From Prescottella defluvii (GTDB lineage: Bacteria; Actinomycetota; Actinomycetes; Mycobacteriales; Mycobacteriaceae), in NCBI GenBank assembly GCA_029690005.1, contig CP121458.1, positions 5,599,872-5,663,871 on the forward strand: DNA of 64,000 nucleotides, written 5' to 3'. A program made the translations under genes and the position numbers. Positions 46,800 to 55,557 of this stretch are shown here, one piece after another; the first letter of the stretch is position 1, and each line of letters starts with the position of its first letter. Below the pieces are notes generated by a model that saw nothing but the letters and a program-made list of their open reading frames with translations, did not search any database and was not told the DNA's origin.

Positions 46800-48191
46800 T
46801 CACCGATCCACGTGCGCGTCTGCCACCTCGAAGGCCGCATCGAGGATCGCCAGACCCTCGCGCGCCTCGGCCTCGGTGACGGTGCACGGCGGCACGGCGT
46901 GGATCCGGTTGAAGTTCGCGAACGGCAGCAGCCCACCGGACTTGCACGCCGCGATCACCTCGTTCATCGCCGGGCTCGACCCGCCGTACGGTGCGAGGGG
47001 CTCCCTCGTCGCGTGGTCGGCGACCAGTTCGATCGCCCAGAACACACCGAGCCCGCGCACCTCACCGATCGACGGATGCCGCTCCGCGAGCGCGCGCAGG
47101 CCGGGGCCGAGGACCTCGGCGCCGATCCGGGCGGCGTTGTCGACGATGCCCTCGTCCTCCATCGCCTCGATCGTGGCGACCGCGGCGGCCGTCGCCAGCG
47201 GGTGACCCGAGTAGGTGAGCCCGCCCGGGTACGCGCGGTCGTCGAACGTGGCGGCGATCTTCGCACTGATCGCGACGCCACCGAGCGGGACGTACCCCGA
47301 GTTGACCCCCTTGGCGAAGGTGATCAGGTCCGGCACCACGTCGAAATGATCGATAGCGAACCACTTTCCGGTCCGACCGAACCCGGCCATCACCTCGTCC
47401 GCGATGAAGACGATCCCGTAGCGGTCGCAGATCTCCCGGACCCGGCCATGTAACCGGGCGGCGGGACCATGATCCCGGCCGTACCGGGGACCGACTCCAG
47501 GACGATCGCCGCGATCGTGCCCGGGCCCTCCGAGCCGGACAAGACGGTCGAGGTGCTCGAGGGCGCGCTCGGTCTCCTGCTCCTCGTTCTCCGAGTGGAA
47601 TGCCGAACGGTAGAGGAACGGGCCGTCGAAATGGACGATGCCGCTGTTGCCGTGGTCGTTTGGCCACCGGCGGGGATCACCGGTGAGGTTGATCGCCGTG
47701 TCGGTACCACCGTGGTACGAGCGGTACCGCGACAGGACCTTGTAGCGGCCGGTGTGCAGGCGCGCCATGCGCACCGCGTGCTCGTTGGCGTCGGCGCCGC
47801 CGTTGGTGAAGAACACCTTGTCCAGGTCGCCGGGGGTGCGCTCGGCGATCAACCGGGCGGCCTCCGAGCGCGCGTCGTTGACGTGCTGCGGGGCGATGGT
47901 GCACAGCTTCGCCGCCTGACGCTGCACCGCCTCCACGACCCTCGGATGCTGATGCCCGATGTTGGTGTTGACCAGCTGGGACGAGAAGTCCAGCAGGCGA
48001 TTTCCCGCGCCGTCCCACACGTACGAGCCCTCGGCGGCGAGGATCGTCATCGGCGTGATCTGCGCCTGCGCGGACCACGAGTGGAACACGTGTGCGCGAT
48101 CGAGGGCGTAGGCGCGCTCGCCGTCCGCGCGGGCGGCGTCGAGATCCTGGCCGGTCGGCAGGACGGTGGTCCGGTCGGTTGTCGTCGTCAT
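46800..48191 (-). CDS. Class III omega-aminotransferase, two frame breaks
   Basis: About 464 residues. PLP-enzyme motifs: FSSQLVNTNIGHQHPRVVEAV, FFTNGGADANEHAVRMAR, SRYRSYHGGTDTAINLTG, FIADEVMAGFGRTGKWFAIDHF and the Lys of LITFAKGVNSGYVPLGGV. Frame leaves at about 47547 and returns at about 47441 (LEHLDRVLSGSEGPG ... YMAG/VREICDRYG). It shares a four-base overlap with mmsA, so it probably supplies a semialdehyde to that enzyme, for example from beta-alanine or 3-aminoisobutyrate with pyruvate as acceptor. A taurine- or putrescine-type aminotransferase is possible. Confidence 0.83.
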   Translation of the reverse strand: MTTTTDRTTVLPTGQDLDAARADGERAYALDRAHVFHSWSAQAQITPMTILAAEGSYVWDGAGNRLLDFSSQLVNTNIGHQHPRVVEAVQRQAAKLCTIAPQHVNDARSEAARLIAERTPGDLDKVFFTNGGADANEHAVRMARLHTGRYKVLSRYRSYHGGTDTAINLTGDPRRWPNDHGNSGIVHFDGPFLYRSAFHSENEEQETERALEHLDRLVRLGGPGHDRGDRPGVGPRYGRDHGPAARLHGRVREICDRYGIVFIADEVMAGFGRTGKWFAIDHFDVVPDLITFAKGVNSGYVPLGGVAISAKIAATFDDRAYPGGLTYSGHPLATAAAVATIEAMEDEGIVDNAARIGAEVLGPGLRALAERHPSIGEVRGLGVFWAIELVADHATREPLAPYGGSSPAMNEVIAACKSGGLLPFANFNRIHAVPPCTVTEAEAREGLAILDAAFEVADAHVDR

Positions 48192-49723
48192 GTCCGGTGC
48201 TCCTTGTCCGACTCAGTTGTTCTGGGGAAGCCGAGGTTGATGCCGCCGTGGCTGGGGTCGAGCCAGCGCGTGGTGACGACCTTGCCGCGGGTGAAGAAGT
48301 GGACGCCCTCGGTGCCGTGGGCGTGGGTGTCACCGAACAGGGAGCTCTTCCAGCCACCGAAGCTGTAGTAGGCCATCGGAACCGGGATCGGGACGTTGAT
48401 GCCGACCATGCCGACCTCCACCTCGTTCTGGAAGCGGCGCGCAGCCCCACCGTCGTTGGTGAAGATCGCGGTGCCGTTGCCGTACGGGTTCGAGTTCACC
48501 AGCGCGAGCGCCTCGTCGTAGGACTCCACGCGGACCACCGACAGCACCGGGCCGAAGATCTCGTCGGTGTAGACGCTCATGTCGGGGGTGACGTGGTCGA
48601 GCATCGTGGGCCCGAGCCAGAAGCCGTCCGCTCCCCCGTCGGCCTCGACGCCGCGCCCGTCGACCACGACGGTGGCGCCGGCGGCCTCGCCGGCATCGAC
48701 GTACGACGCGACACGGTCGCGGTGAGCCTTGGTCACCAGCGGGCCCATGTCCGAGTCACGCGTGCCGTCACCGGTCTTGAGACCGCGGGTGCGGTCGGCG
48801 ATCTTGTCGACCAGCTCGTCCGCGACGTCGCCGACGGCGACCATGACGGAGATGGCCATGCAGCGCTCACCGGCAGATCCGAAGCCGGCGTTCACCATCG
48901 CGTCGGCGGCCAGGTCGAGGTCGGCGTCGGGCAGCACGATGGCGTGGTTCTTCGCGCCGCCGAGCGCCTGGACGCGCTTGCCGTGAGCGGTGCCGGTCGC
49001 GTACACGTACTGGGCGATCGGAGTCGAACCGACGAACGAGATCGCCTTGATGTCCGGGGAGGTGAGCAGCTCGTCGACGGCGGTCTTGTCGCCCTGCAGC
49101 ACGTTGAACACGCCTGCGGGCAGGCCGGCCTCGGCCCACAGCTCCGCCATCCAGATCGACGCCGTCGGATCCTTCTCGGACGGCTTGAGGACGACCGTGT
49201 TGCCGGTCGCGATGGCGATCGGGAAGAACCACATCGGGACCATGGCCGGGAAGTTGAACGGGGAGATGATCGCGACGGGGCCGACCGGCTGGCGGATGGA
49301 GGCGACGTCGACGGACGTCGATGCGTTCTCGGTCATGCCGCCCTTGAGCAGATGCGCGATGCCGCAGGCGAATTCGACGACCTCCTGACCGCGCGACACC
49401 TCACCGAGCGCGTCGGAAAGCACCTTGCCGTGCTCGGCCGTGATGATCTCGGCGAGTTCCTGCTTGCGCTCGTTGAGCAGTTCGCGGAACTTGAACAGCA
49501 CAGCGGTGCGCTTAGCCAGCGAGCTGTCCCGCCATGCCGGGAATGCCGCCGACGCGGCCGCGATCACCGTCCGGGCGTCCTCGACACTCGCCAGAGCGAC
49601 CTGGCCGGTGACCGCGCCGGTCGCCGGGTTGGTGACGGGGGCAGTGTTGCCGCTCGTTCCGGCAAAGCCCTTGCCGTCGGACCAGTGCGCGATCGTACGT
49701 GCCGCGCCGTCACTGTGGGTCAT
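48188..49723 (-). CDS. mmsA: CoA-acylating methylmalonate/malonate-semialdehyde dehydrogenase
   Basis: 511 residues, intact. ISPFNFPAMVPMWFFPIAIATGN and FVGSTPIAQYVY are present, and catalytic Cys is in AGERCMAISVMVAVG. QALGGAKNHAIVLPDADLD, where the usual base Glu is replaced by the GGAKNH version, is diagnostic of MmsA enzymes that use CoA instead of water. Product would be acetyl-CoA or propionyl-CoA. The paired aminotransferase overlaps its stop. ATG 49723 has AAGGAC upstream, and a PucR-type regulator diverges from it. Confidence 0.92.
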   Translation of the reverse strand: MTHSDGAARTIAHWSDGKGFAGTSGNTAPVTNPATGAVTGQVALASVEDARTVIAAASAAFPAWRDSSLAKRTAVLFKFRELLNERKQELAEIITAEHGKVLSDALGEVSRGQEVVEFACGIAHLLKGGMTENASTSVDVASIRQPVGPVAIISPFNFPAMVPMWFFPIAIATGNTVVLKPSEKDPTASIWMAELWAEAGLPAGVFNVLQGDKTAVDELLTSPDIKAISFVGSTPIAQYVYATGTAHGKRVQALGGAKNHAIVLPDADLDLAADAMVNAGFGSAGERCMAISVMVAVGDVADELVDKIADRTRGLKTGDGTRDSDMGPLVTKAHRDRVASYVDAGEAAGATVVVDGRGVEADGGADGFWLGPTMLDHVTPDMSVYTDEIFGPVLSVVRVESYDEALALVNSNPYGNGTAIFTNDGGAARRFQNEVEVGMVGINVPIPVPMAYYSFGGWKSSLFGDTHAHGTEGVHFFTRGKVVTTRWLDPSHGGINLGFPRTTESDKEHRT

Positions 49724-49812
49724 GGAGAGTCCTTAACTGAGTCGATCGACACGCGCGATCACGCGTGGTGCCTCAACTCTGGCCGTCCGCCCCACCGCCA
49801 CAGAGCTGCACT

Positions 49813-49842
49813 GTGTAAAAGAATCGACCCCCTGATTTACAC
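49813..49842. promoter_or_regulatory. Inverted repeat in the mmsA/pucR divergent promoter
   Basis: GTGTAAA (49813-49819) and TTTACAC (49836-49842) form a perfect inverted repeat with a 16-base spacer, ending eight bases before the regulator start. This is the likely operator for autoregulation and for mmsA-aminotransferase control. Confidence 0.55.
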
Positions 49843-49850
49843 TTCGTCAA

Positions 49851-51490
49851 ATGCAGCCGACCGTCCGCGAGATCCTCGCCCTCCCGGTCCTCCAGCACGG
49901 CGAGCCGGAGGTGATCGGCGGCGGCACCCTCGACCGCCGGGTCCGATGGGTGCACGTGAGCGATCTGCGAGACCTGTCGAATCTGCTCCAGGGCGGCGAG
50001 CTCGTCCTGACGACGGGACACGCTCTGACCGACGATCCCGTCGGCTACCTCGAGGGCCTGGCCGCCGCCGGGGCGACCGGCCTCGTCGTCGAACTCGGAC
50101 TGCACGTCGACGCGATCCCACCGGAGGCGGCCGAGGCGGCGGACCGGCTCGGACTGCCGGTCGTGGCCCTCCACCGGGAGGTGCGGTTCGTCGAGGTCAC
50201 CGAGGAGGTGCACCGCTCGATCGTGGCCGACCAGTATGCCGAGGTGGCCTTCGCCCGCAACACCCACGAGGCATTCATCGACCTGAGCATGAAGCGGGCG
50301 TCGCTCGGCGAGATCGTCGAGGCCGCCGCGGCGATACTCGGAGCCCCGATCGTCCTCGAGGATCTGGCGCGGCAGGTCCTCGCCTTCGCGGCGCAGGGCG
50401 TCGAGACCGCCGAACTGCTGGCGGACTGGGAACGCCGGTCGCGGCTGACGCCGATCACGCGAGAGACGGGGATCGGCGGACCGGAATCCTGGATCACCAC
50501 ACCGGTGGGCGCGCACCGACAGGAATGGGGCCGGCTCGTCGTCCCCGCCCGACCGGCAACGACACCCGAACCCGCATGACCATCGAACGCGCCGCCCAGG
50601 CACTCGCACTGGGACGCATGGTGGAGCGCGAGGGCACCGCCCTCCAACAGCAGGCCCAGAGCGGCCTCATCGACGAACTGCGCCGCGGTCGCATCCAGGA
50701 CGAGGCCGAGGCGACCGCCCGCGCACACGCCCTCGGGTTGCGCCCCGCGCTGACATATCTGCCGCTCACCATTCGCGTGACCGAAACCCCCAGCGCCGAC
50801 CAGGTTTTCATGCAGCGGCGACGGATCCGGATGCTCGACGCGATCCGACACGCCGTGCGAAAGTCGCGGTTGACAGCCCTCACCACCAATCCCCGGGCCG
50901 GATGGTTCGACCTGCTGATCTCGCAGCCCCCGAGCGGTTCCGGACCCGACGCCCTGCAGTCGCTGTGCGCCGAGATCCACGCGGCACTCGGCCGGATCGA
51001 CGGCGTCGTGCGCTGCACCGTCGGCGTCGGTCCGGACTCGACCCGGCTGCTGGACGCCGCGCGCGGTCTCGCCGAATCGGCGCACATCGCCGACGTGGCG
51101 CAGTCGCTGCCGCGGAACGGCAAGCTCTGCCACCGCTCCGCGGACATCCGGTTGCGCGGGCTGATCGCGCTCATCCGCACCGATCAGCGTGTTCAGGCCT
51201 TCGCCGAGGCCGAACTGCGCGGCCTGCTCGAGTACCGGGCGCGGCACGACGACGACCTGCTGGACGTCCTGCGCGCCTACCTCGAACTCGGCGGCAACAA
51301 GGCCGAACTCGCCAAGCGGCTGCGGATTTCGCGTCCCACGCTGTACGCCAAACTCGCGACCGTCGAACGCCTCCTCGGCGTGGATCTGGACGACGCCGAG
51401 TCCCGGACGTCGCTGCACACGGCCGTGCTGATCCTCGACAGTCATTCGAGCGCGCCCGCGGAGAAGACGGAGGCAGCGCCCGGGATCTGA
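49851..51490 (+). CDS. PucR/CdaR-family regulator of the mmsA operon, frameshifted
   Basis: About 546 residues after repair. N-terminal PucR domain (VREILALPVLQHGEPEVIGGGTLDRRVRWVHVSDLRDLSNLLQGGELVLTTG) and C-terminal HTH_30 (LRAYLELGGNKAELAKRLRISRPTLYAKLATVERLLGVDLDD). The frame breaks at about 50572 (C4 to C3; TTPEP/RMTIERAAQ). It has the same architecture as the regulator at 41872 but only modest sequence likeness. Divergent from mmsA across an inverted repeat, so it most likely controls mmsA and its aminotransferase. Confidence 0.83.
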
Positions 51491-51511
51491 GGGGCCGGCG
51501 GGGACACGGCA

Positions 51512-51549
51512 AGGCCCCCGGTACCCGATCGTTCGGGTACCGGGGGCCT
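51512..51549. terminator. Bidirectional terminator between pucR-type and SMR genes
   Basis: AGGCCCCCGGTACCCGA pairs perfectly with TCGGGTACCGGGGGCCT around a 4-base loop, a 17-base-pair stem between two convergent genes. Confidence 0.88.
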
Positions 51550-51564
51550 GTCGCCTTCCGGCTG

Positions 51565-51945
51565 TCAGTGGTCGCCGACGACCGCGGCGGTGGAATCCGG
51601 TTGCTCCGGCGATGGCGCGGTCGAGTTGCTACCGAGCTCGATCAGCACGACGCCGACGACGATCAGCGCGATACCCGCGATCGCGGGTAGAGACAGCGAC
51701 TCCTTGAAGAACAGGACGCCCAGGATCGCCACCACCGTCGTTCCCACCGCCGACCAGATGGCATATCCGACACCGACGTTCAGACCGCGCTGGACAGCGA
51801 AGCCGAGCAGAGCGAACGCAGACGCGTAGCCGATCACGACGATCACCGACGGCAGCAGCCGACTGAAACCGTCTGCGGCCTTGAGGGACAGCGTTGCAAC
51901 GATCTCACACGCGATCGCGCCGGCCAGGAGTCCGTAAGCGCTCAT
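51565..51945 (-). CDS. SMR-family small multidrug efflux protein
   Basis: 126 residues with four membrane helices. The essential Glu of helix 1 is in AGAIACEIVATLSLKAADGF; NVGVGYAIWSAVGTTVVAILGVLFFKES is the helix 3 signature; a short Ser/Pro-rich tail follows. Exports quaternary ammonium or cationic compounds in exchange for protons. Its ATG overlaps the stop of the upstream amine permease (TGATG), so the two are translated together. Polyamine or amine export by an SMR partner (as in MdtJI) is a possible role. Confidence 0.85.
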   Translation of the reverse strand: MSAYGLLAGAIACEIVATLSLKAADGFSRLLPSVIVVIGYASAFALLGFAVQRGLNVGVGYAIWSAVGTTVVAILGVLFFKESLSLPAIAGIALIVVGVVLIELGSNSTAPSPEQPDSTAAVVGDH

Positions 51946-53360
51946 CACCCCACCTGTTCGGGAACGGACTGGCGGTCCTGCACTTTACGTCGGTAGAGCC
52001 ACAGCACGACCGCAACTGCCAGCACGCCGAACGCCACCGACAGCTCCTTGAAGCCGCCGTACCCCGTGACCTCGAATCCCGTGGCGCCCACGACGAGGAT
52101 GACGGCGAGAAGCGCCGAGAGCACCAGCGACAGCGGAACGAAGATCGCCGGCAGGCGAATCGGACGGGCCAGGTCGGGGCGGTCCTTGCGCAGCAGGAAG
52201 AAGCCCGACAGCGCGAAGATGTGAGTGAGGATGTAGCCCAGGTTGCCCGTGACGATGATCGCGAGAGGCGTCTTGAGCACGGTCAGGACCAGCACGTTGA
52301 CCACCAGCGCCACGGTGAGCGCCCGGACGGGAACGCCCCGCTTGTTCAGCACGCCGAGCTGTCGGAGGCTCGTTCCCTCCTTGCCCATGTTGTAGAGGAC
52401 GCGCGAGCCGTCGGCGAGACCGGTCACCATGATCAGCAGCAGCGAGCAGATCAGGAACAGCACCATGATGTCAGCCGCGCCGCCGACCAGGTTCTGGAAG
52501 GCCTCGACGTAGAACGTGGTGGGCGCGTCGGCAATCGCACCCTCGCCGACGTACCCGGTCAGGATGAGCGGCAGCAGAACGAAGACGCCGAGCGAGAACA
52601 GGACGCCCGCCTTGAGGGCCTTGGCCGTGTCGGAGACGGTGTTGCGGTACTCCGGCGCGAACGTCGCGCAGACCTCGACGCCGAACGACGTCCACGCCAT
52701 GACATAGAGCCAGACGAGAGCCGTGCGCAGGCCTTCGACGCCGTGCAGGTTCCAGGTGAGACCGGAAACGTCGAAGCCGTTGGCCAGCAGCGGTCCGACG
52801 ATGAACACCGCGAGCGGGATGAGCAGGATGCCGCCCGTGATGTACACGAACGTCATGGTGATGCGAACGCCGATGACGTTGAGCAGGTAGAGAATTCCGA
52901 TCACACTCAGGCCGACCACGATCGGGAAGTTCAGCTCGATCGGCCCCAGCTCCCACGACCAGTCCTGGTCCGGGAACCACTGCGATTGGACGAGGGCTCC
53001 GATGATGCCGGCGTAGACGGACAGCGACGTGGTCCACGGGAACCAGTACCCGACGGCGGCGAGCGGTCCGACGATCGGCGCACGCTTCTTCCACGCCTCG
53101 GCGGCGTACGCCGCGATACCGCCCGACGACTCCGGGAACATCGCGGCGAGTTCGGTGTAGATCCAGTTCGCCCCGGTCGCGAGGAGCATCGAGACGCTCC
53201 ACAGGAGCACTGCACCCCATCCGCCGAGGCCGACGATCGAGGCGCCGAGCGAGGCGATCAGCGCCGCCGGCATCGTCAGCGACATCGCGAAGCCGTCGTA
53301 CCAGCGCATCGTCTTGTGCAGTTCGGTGGAGGTCTGTTCGGTGGACGTTGTTTCGGCCAT
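51945..53360 (-). CDS. APC-superfamily amino acid/amine permease
   Basis: About 471 residues with 12 hydrophobic segments. The helix 1 region reads GFAMSLTMPAALIASLGASIVGLGGWGAVLLWSVSM; AELAAMFPESSGGIAAYAAEAWKKR (here TELAAMFPESSGG) is the conserved first loop, and ESSGGIAAY matches the APC family. ATG at 53360 was chosen over a further 25 codons upstream as it has TAGGAAT. It faces the Tat amine oxidase across a 438-base region, and the aldehyde dehydrogenases beyond, suggesting import of putrescine or another amine. Confidence 0.85.
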   Translation of the reverse strand: MAETTSTEQTSTELHKTMRWYDGFAMSLTMPAALIASLGASIVGLGGWGAVLLWSVSMLLATGANWIYTELAAMFPESSGGIAAYAAEAWKKRAPIVGPLAAVGYWFPWTTSLSVYAGIIGALVQSQWFPDQDWSWELGPIELNFPIVVGLSVIGILYLLNVIGVRITMTFVYITGGILLIPLAVFIVGPLLANGFDVSGLTWNLHGVEGLRTALVWLYVMAWTSFGVEVCATFAPEYRNTVSDTAKALKAGVLFSLGVFVLLPLILTGYVGEGAIADAPTTFYVEAFQNLVGGAADIMVLFLICSLLLIMVTGLADGSRVLYNMGKEGTSLRQLGVLNKRGVPVRALTVALVVNVLVLTVLKTPLAIIVTGNLGYILTHIFALSGFFLLRKDRPDLARPIRLPAIFVPLSLVLSALLAVILVVGATGFEVTGYGGFKELSVAFGVLAVAVVLWLYRRKVQDRQSVPEQVG

Positions 53361-53798
53361 GGCATTCCTAAGTCCCGTTGGGGGCGCCACGCGGGCACCC
53401 GGATATGACGGTGACTCGGACGGAACAGTGCGCAATCGACCCCCGCGGCAAGGGGATCGAGCCCATCGACCCGGAAACCGGACCCGACGACGTCGATGTG
53501 GCGGACGAAGTATGGATCACGACGCGAGCGATGACAAGCCCGACCGGCGCCGGACGAAACCTGTCCACGTCGCACGACGTTGCGCGGAACCACCCCGATC
53601 ACATTGGCGATGCGGGAAGGAAACCACCCGCCATGTTGCTCAAACGACAATCCGCAGCGGAGATTTCTGCTCATTTGAAGTGACAAGCGCGTCCCGAGTC
53701 GATATCGTGACCGCACTCGACGGAACGAGTGACCTACACCACATTCACGGCGTTGGCAGCGCCACATCACACGACACGCGGTCGCAGGAGAAACCCAG
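53361..53798. promoter_or_regulatory. Divergent regulatory region between amine permease and amine oxidase
   Basis: No gene is supported here. It must hold promoters for both divergent units. The heptamer TGCTCAT (53668-53674) recurs at 55403-55409 before the aldehyde dehydrogenase, which may be chance. Confidence 0.4.
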
Positions 53799-55202
53799 GT
53801 GAACCCAGTCAACGGTCCAGACATCCAACTGACGCGACGCCGCCTGCTCGGCTACGGCGGCGCCGTCGGCCTCTCGGCGCTCCTCTTCGCCCGCACCCCA
53901 CAGGCCCGGGCACAGACGGGATCGCTCGGGTCGCTCGGATCCCATGCCTCGAATCACGCGGACGTCATCGTCCTCGGCGCCGGCGTGTCCGGCCTGGGCG
54001 CGGCGCGCACCGTCGCCGACGCGGGCAAATCGGTGATCGTCCTTCGAGGCCCGTGACCGAATCGGCGGCCGGCTCTGGACGGACCGCACGACCATGGGCA
54101 TCCCGGTCGAGCGGGGCGCCGAGCTCATCCACGGCGCCGACGTATCCACCTGGGACATCGTCGGCCCAGCGAACATCTCGACACATCGCTGGGGGACCCA
54201 GATGTCCCGATTCGATCCGTTGACGCCGTGGATCGACCAGCACACGTGGCAGTTCTACAACTTCCCGCAGGGAAGGCCGGATCTACCGACACCGGTCCCG
54301 CCCCGAACGCCGGCGAGACCGCAGAGCAGTACCTCGGACGACTGGGGATCCCCCGGGCGAACTACCCGCTCGCCTTCCTGGTCATCGAGGTCGACACCGA
54401 GCAGTTCGACAAGCTCCCCGCCAGATACGTCGTCGAAGATCTCGAGACCGCCCTGACGGCGCCGGACAGCGGCGAGATTCCGAGCGACGGCTACGGGGAT
54501 TTCCGCGTGATCGGCGGATACGACCAGGTCGTGCGGATTCTCGCCGAGGGTATCGACGTACGAAAGAATCACGAGGTCACCCGCGTGGCGCACTCTCGCC
54601 ACGGCGTGGAGGTGCTGGCGAACGGCACCAGATTCACCGCCCGCAAGCTCGTGATCGCACTGCCCGCAGGTGTGCTGCAACAGGAGTCGATCGCGTTCGA
54701 CCCGCCGCTGCCTTCGACGCAGCGTTCGCGGGTCTCCGAGGTGGTCTACCTGCCGGTCTACAAGGGCCTGCTGGAGTTTTCCGCTCCGGTCCTGCCGGAC
54801 GGATGGGACCTCGCAGAGGACTACCAGGTCAACCCGCCGACCCTGTGGAACGGATCCGCCGCGGCGCCCGGCTACTCCGGGCAGGTCGTCGTCGCCTGGG
54901 CAACCGGAGACGAGGCCCGGGAACTGCTGGCGGCGCCGGAAGCCGAGCGCCTCGCCCAGTCGCTGGAGGCGGTCCGATCGATGGCCGGCGACGCGGGCCT
55001 CACAACCGTGGCCACGTCGACCTACGACTGGTCCCTCGACGAGTTCGCGCGGGGCGCGTATCCCGGGCCGACCTCGCGCCGCGAGGGGTTGTACGAACCG
55101 GTTCACCAGACCGTGTTCTGGGCGGGCATGGTCACCAGCACCGTCAGCTCGTCCCTCGACTCGGGCCGCGCCGCCGGTACCGCGGCGCTGGGCGCACTGT
55201 GA
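53799..55202 (+). CDS. Tat-exported flavin monoamine oxidase, frameshifted twice
   Basis: About 468 residues after repair. A twin-arginine signal (QLTRRRLLGYGGAVGLSALLFA) precedes the FAD-binding VIVLGAGVSGLGAARTVADAGKSVIVLEARDRIGGRLW. Later motifs: YGDFRVIGGYDQVVR and RKLVIALPAGVLQ, and a C-terminal GAYPGPTSRREGLYEPV plus VFWAGMVTST..SGRAAGTAA FAD segment. Related to monoamine/putrescine oxidases and SpeB-type amine oxidases, yielding aminoaldehyde, ammonia and H2O2. Breaks occur at about 54043 (extra T in CTCGAG) and 54270 (G4 to G3). Start GTG 53799 follows CAGGAGA. The usual cytosolic putrescine oxidase lacks a Tat signal. Confidence 0.82.
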
Positions 55203-55225
55203 CCTCCCGTAAAGGACTGCGCACC

Positions 55226-55381
55226 ATGGCGATACAGCACCGCTCCCAGCCGGACCGGCATGCCGATCGATCCGGAGACGGCCTGTCCTCGAACGATCTC
55301 GCGAGGGTGATCGAAGCGTTGACGGGTGAACGACTGCAGCCCGCAGCACCGGACAGGACGACGACCCGCACCGCCAGTTGA
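55226..55381 (+). CDS. 51-residue hydrophilic protein downstream of the amine oxidase
   Basis: ATG at 55226 is preceded by AAAGGAC and starts 23 bases after the amine oxidase stop. The 51 residues have a charged N-terminus and a helix SSNDLARVIEALTGERLQ. No family is recognised. Close spacing suggests the same transcript. Confidence 0.45.
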   Translation: MAIQHRSQPDRHADRSGDGLSSNDLARVIEALTGERLQPAAPDRTTTRTAS

Positions 55382-55557
55382 GCGAAAATATGCCACCGAT
55401 TTTGCTCATCGAACAACTCAAGAGCTTGAATTTTGACCATAGGGGGTGACATGGGCCACGATTGCCGTTATCGTGGCCACACTCGCACGGAACGAGTGAT
55501 CCCCAGCACAGACACCGAGGGCACCGGCAGCCCTACCCCACACCAAGAGGGTTTCTC

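Noticed and set aside
48092..49723. Long plus-strand frame reading through mmsA into the regulator
   Set aside because: The part before 50572 is a shadow of the antisense mmsA and of the regulator in another frame. Only its 3' part is real, as the C-terminal half of the PucR-type protein.
51894..53408. 504-codon plus-strand frame opposite the amine permease
   Set aside because: Its protein is Asp/Arg/Gln/His-rich and low in hydrophobic structure, typical of an antisense shadow. The minus strand carries a clear APC permease.
53668..55409. Heptamer TGCTCAT shared by two amine-gene promoters
   Set aside because: Only seven bases match; expected by chance at this frequency, so not called as an operator.
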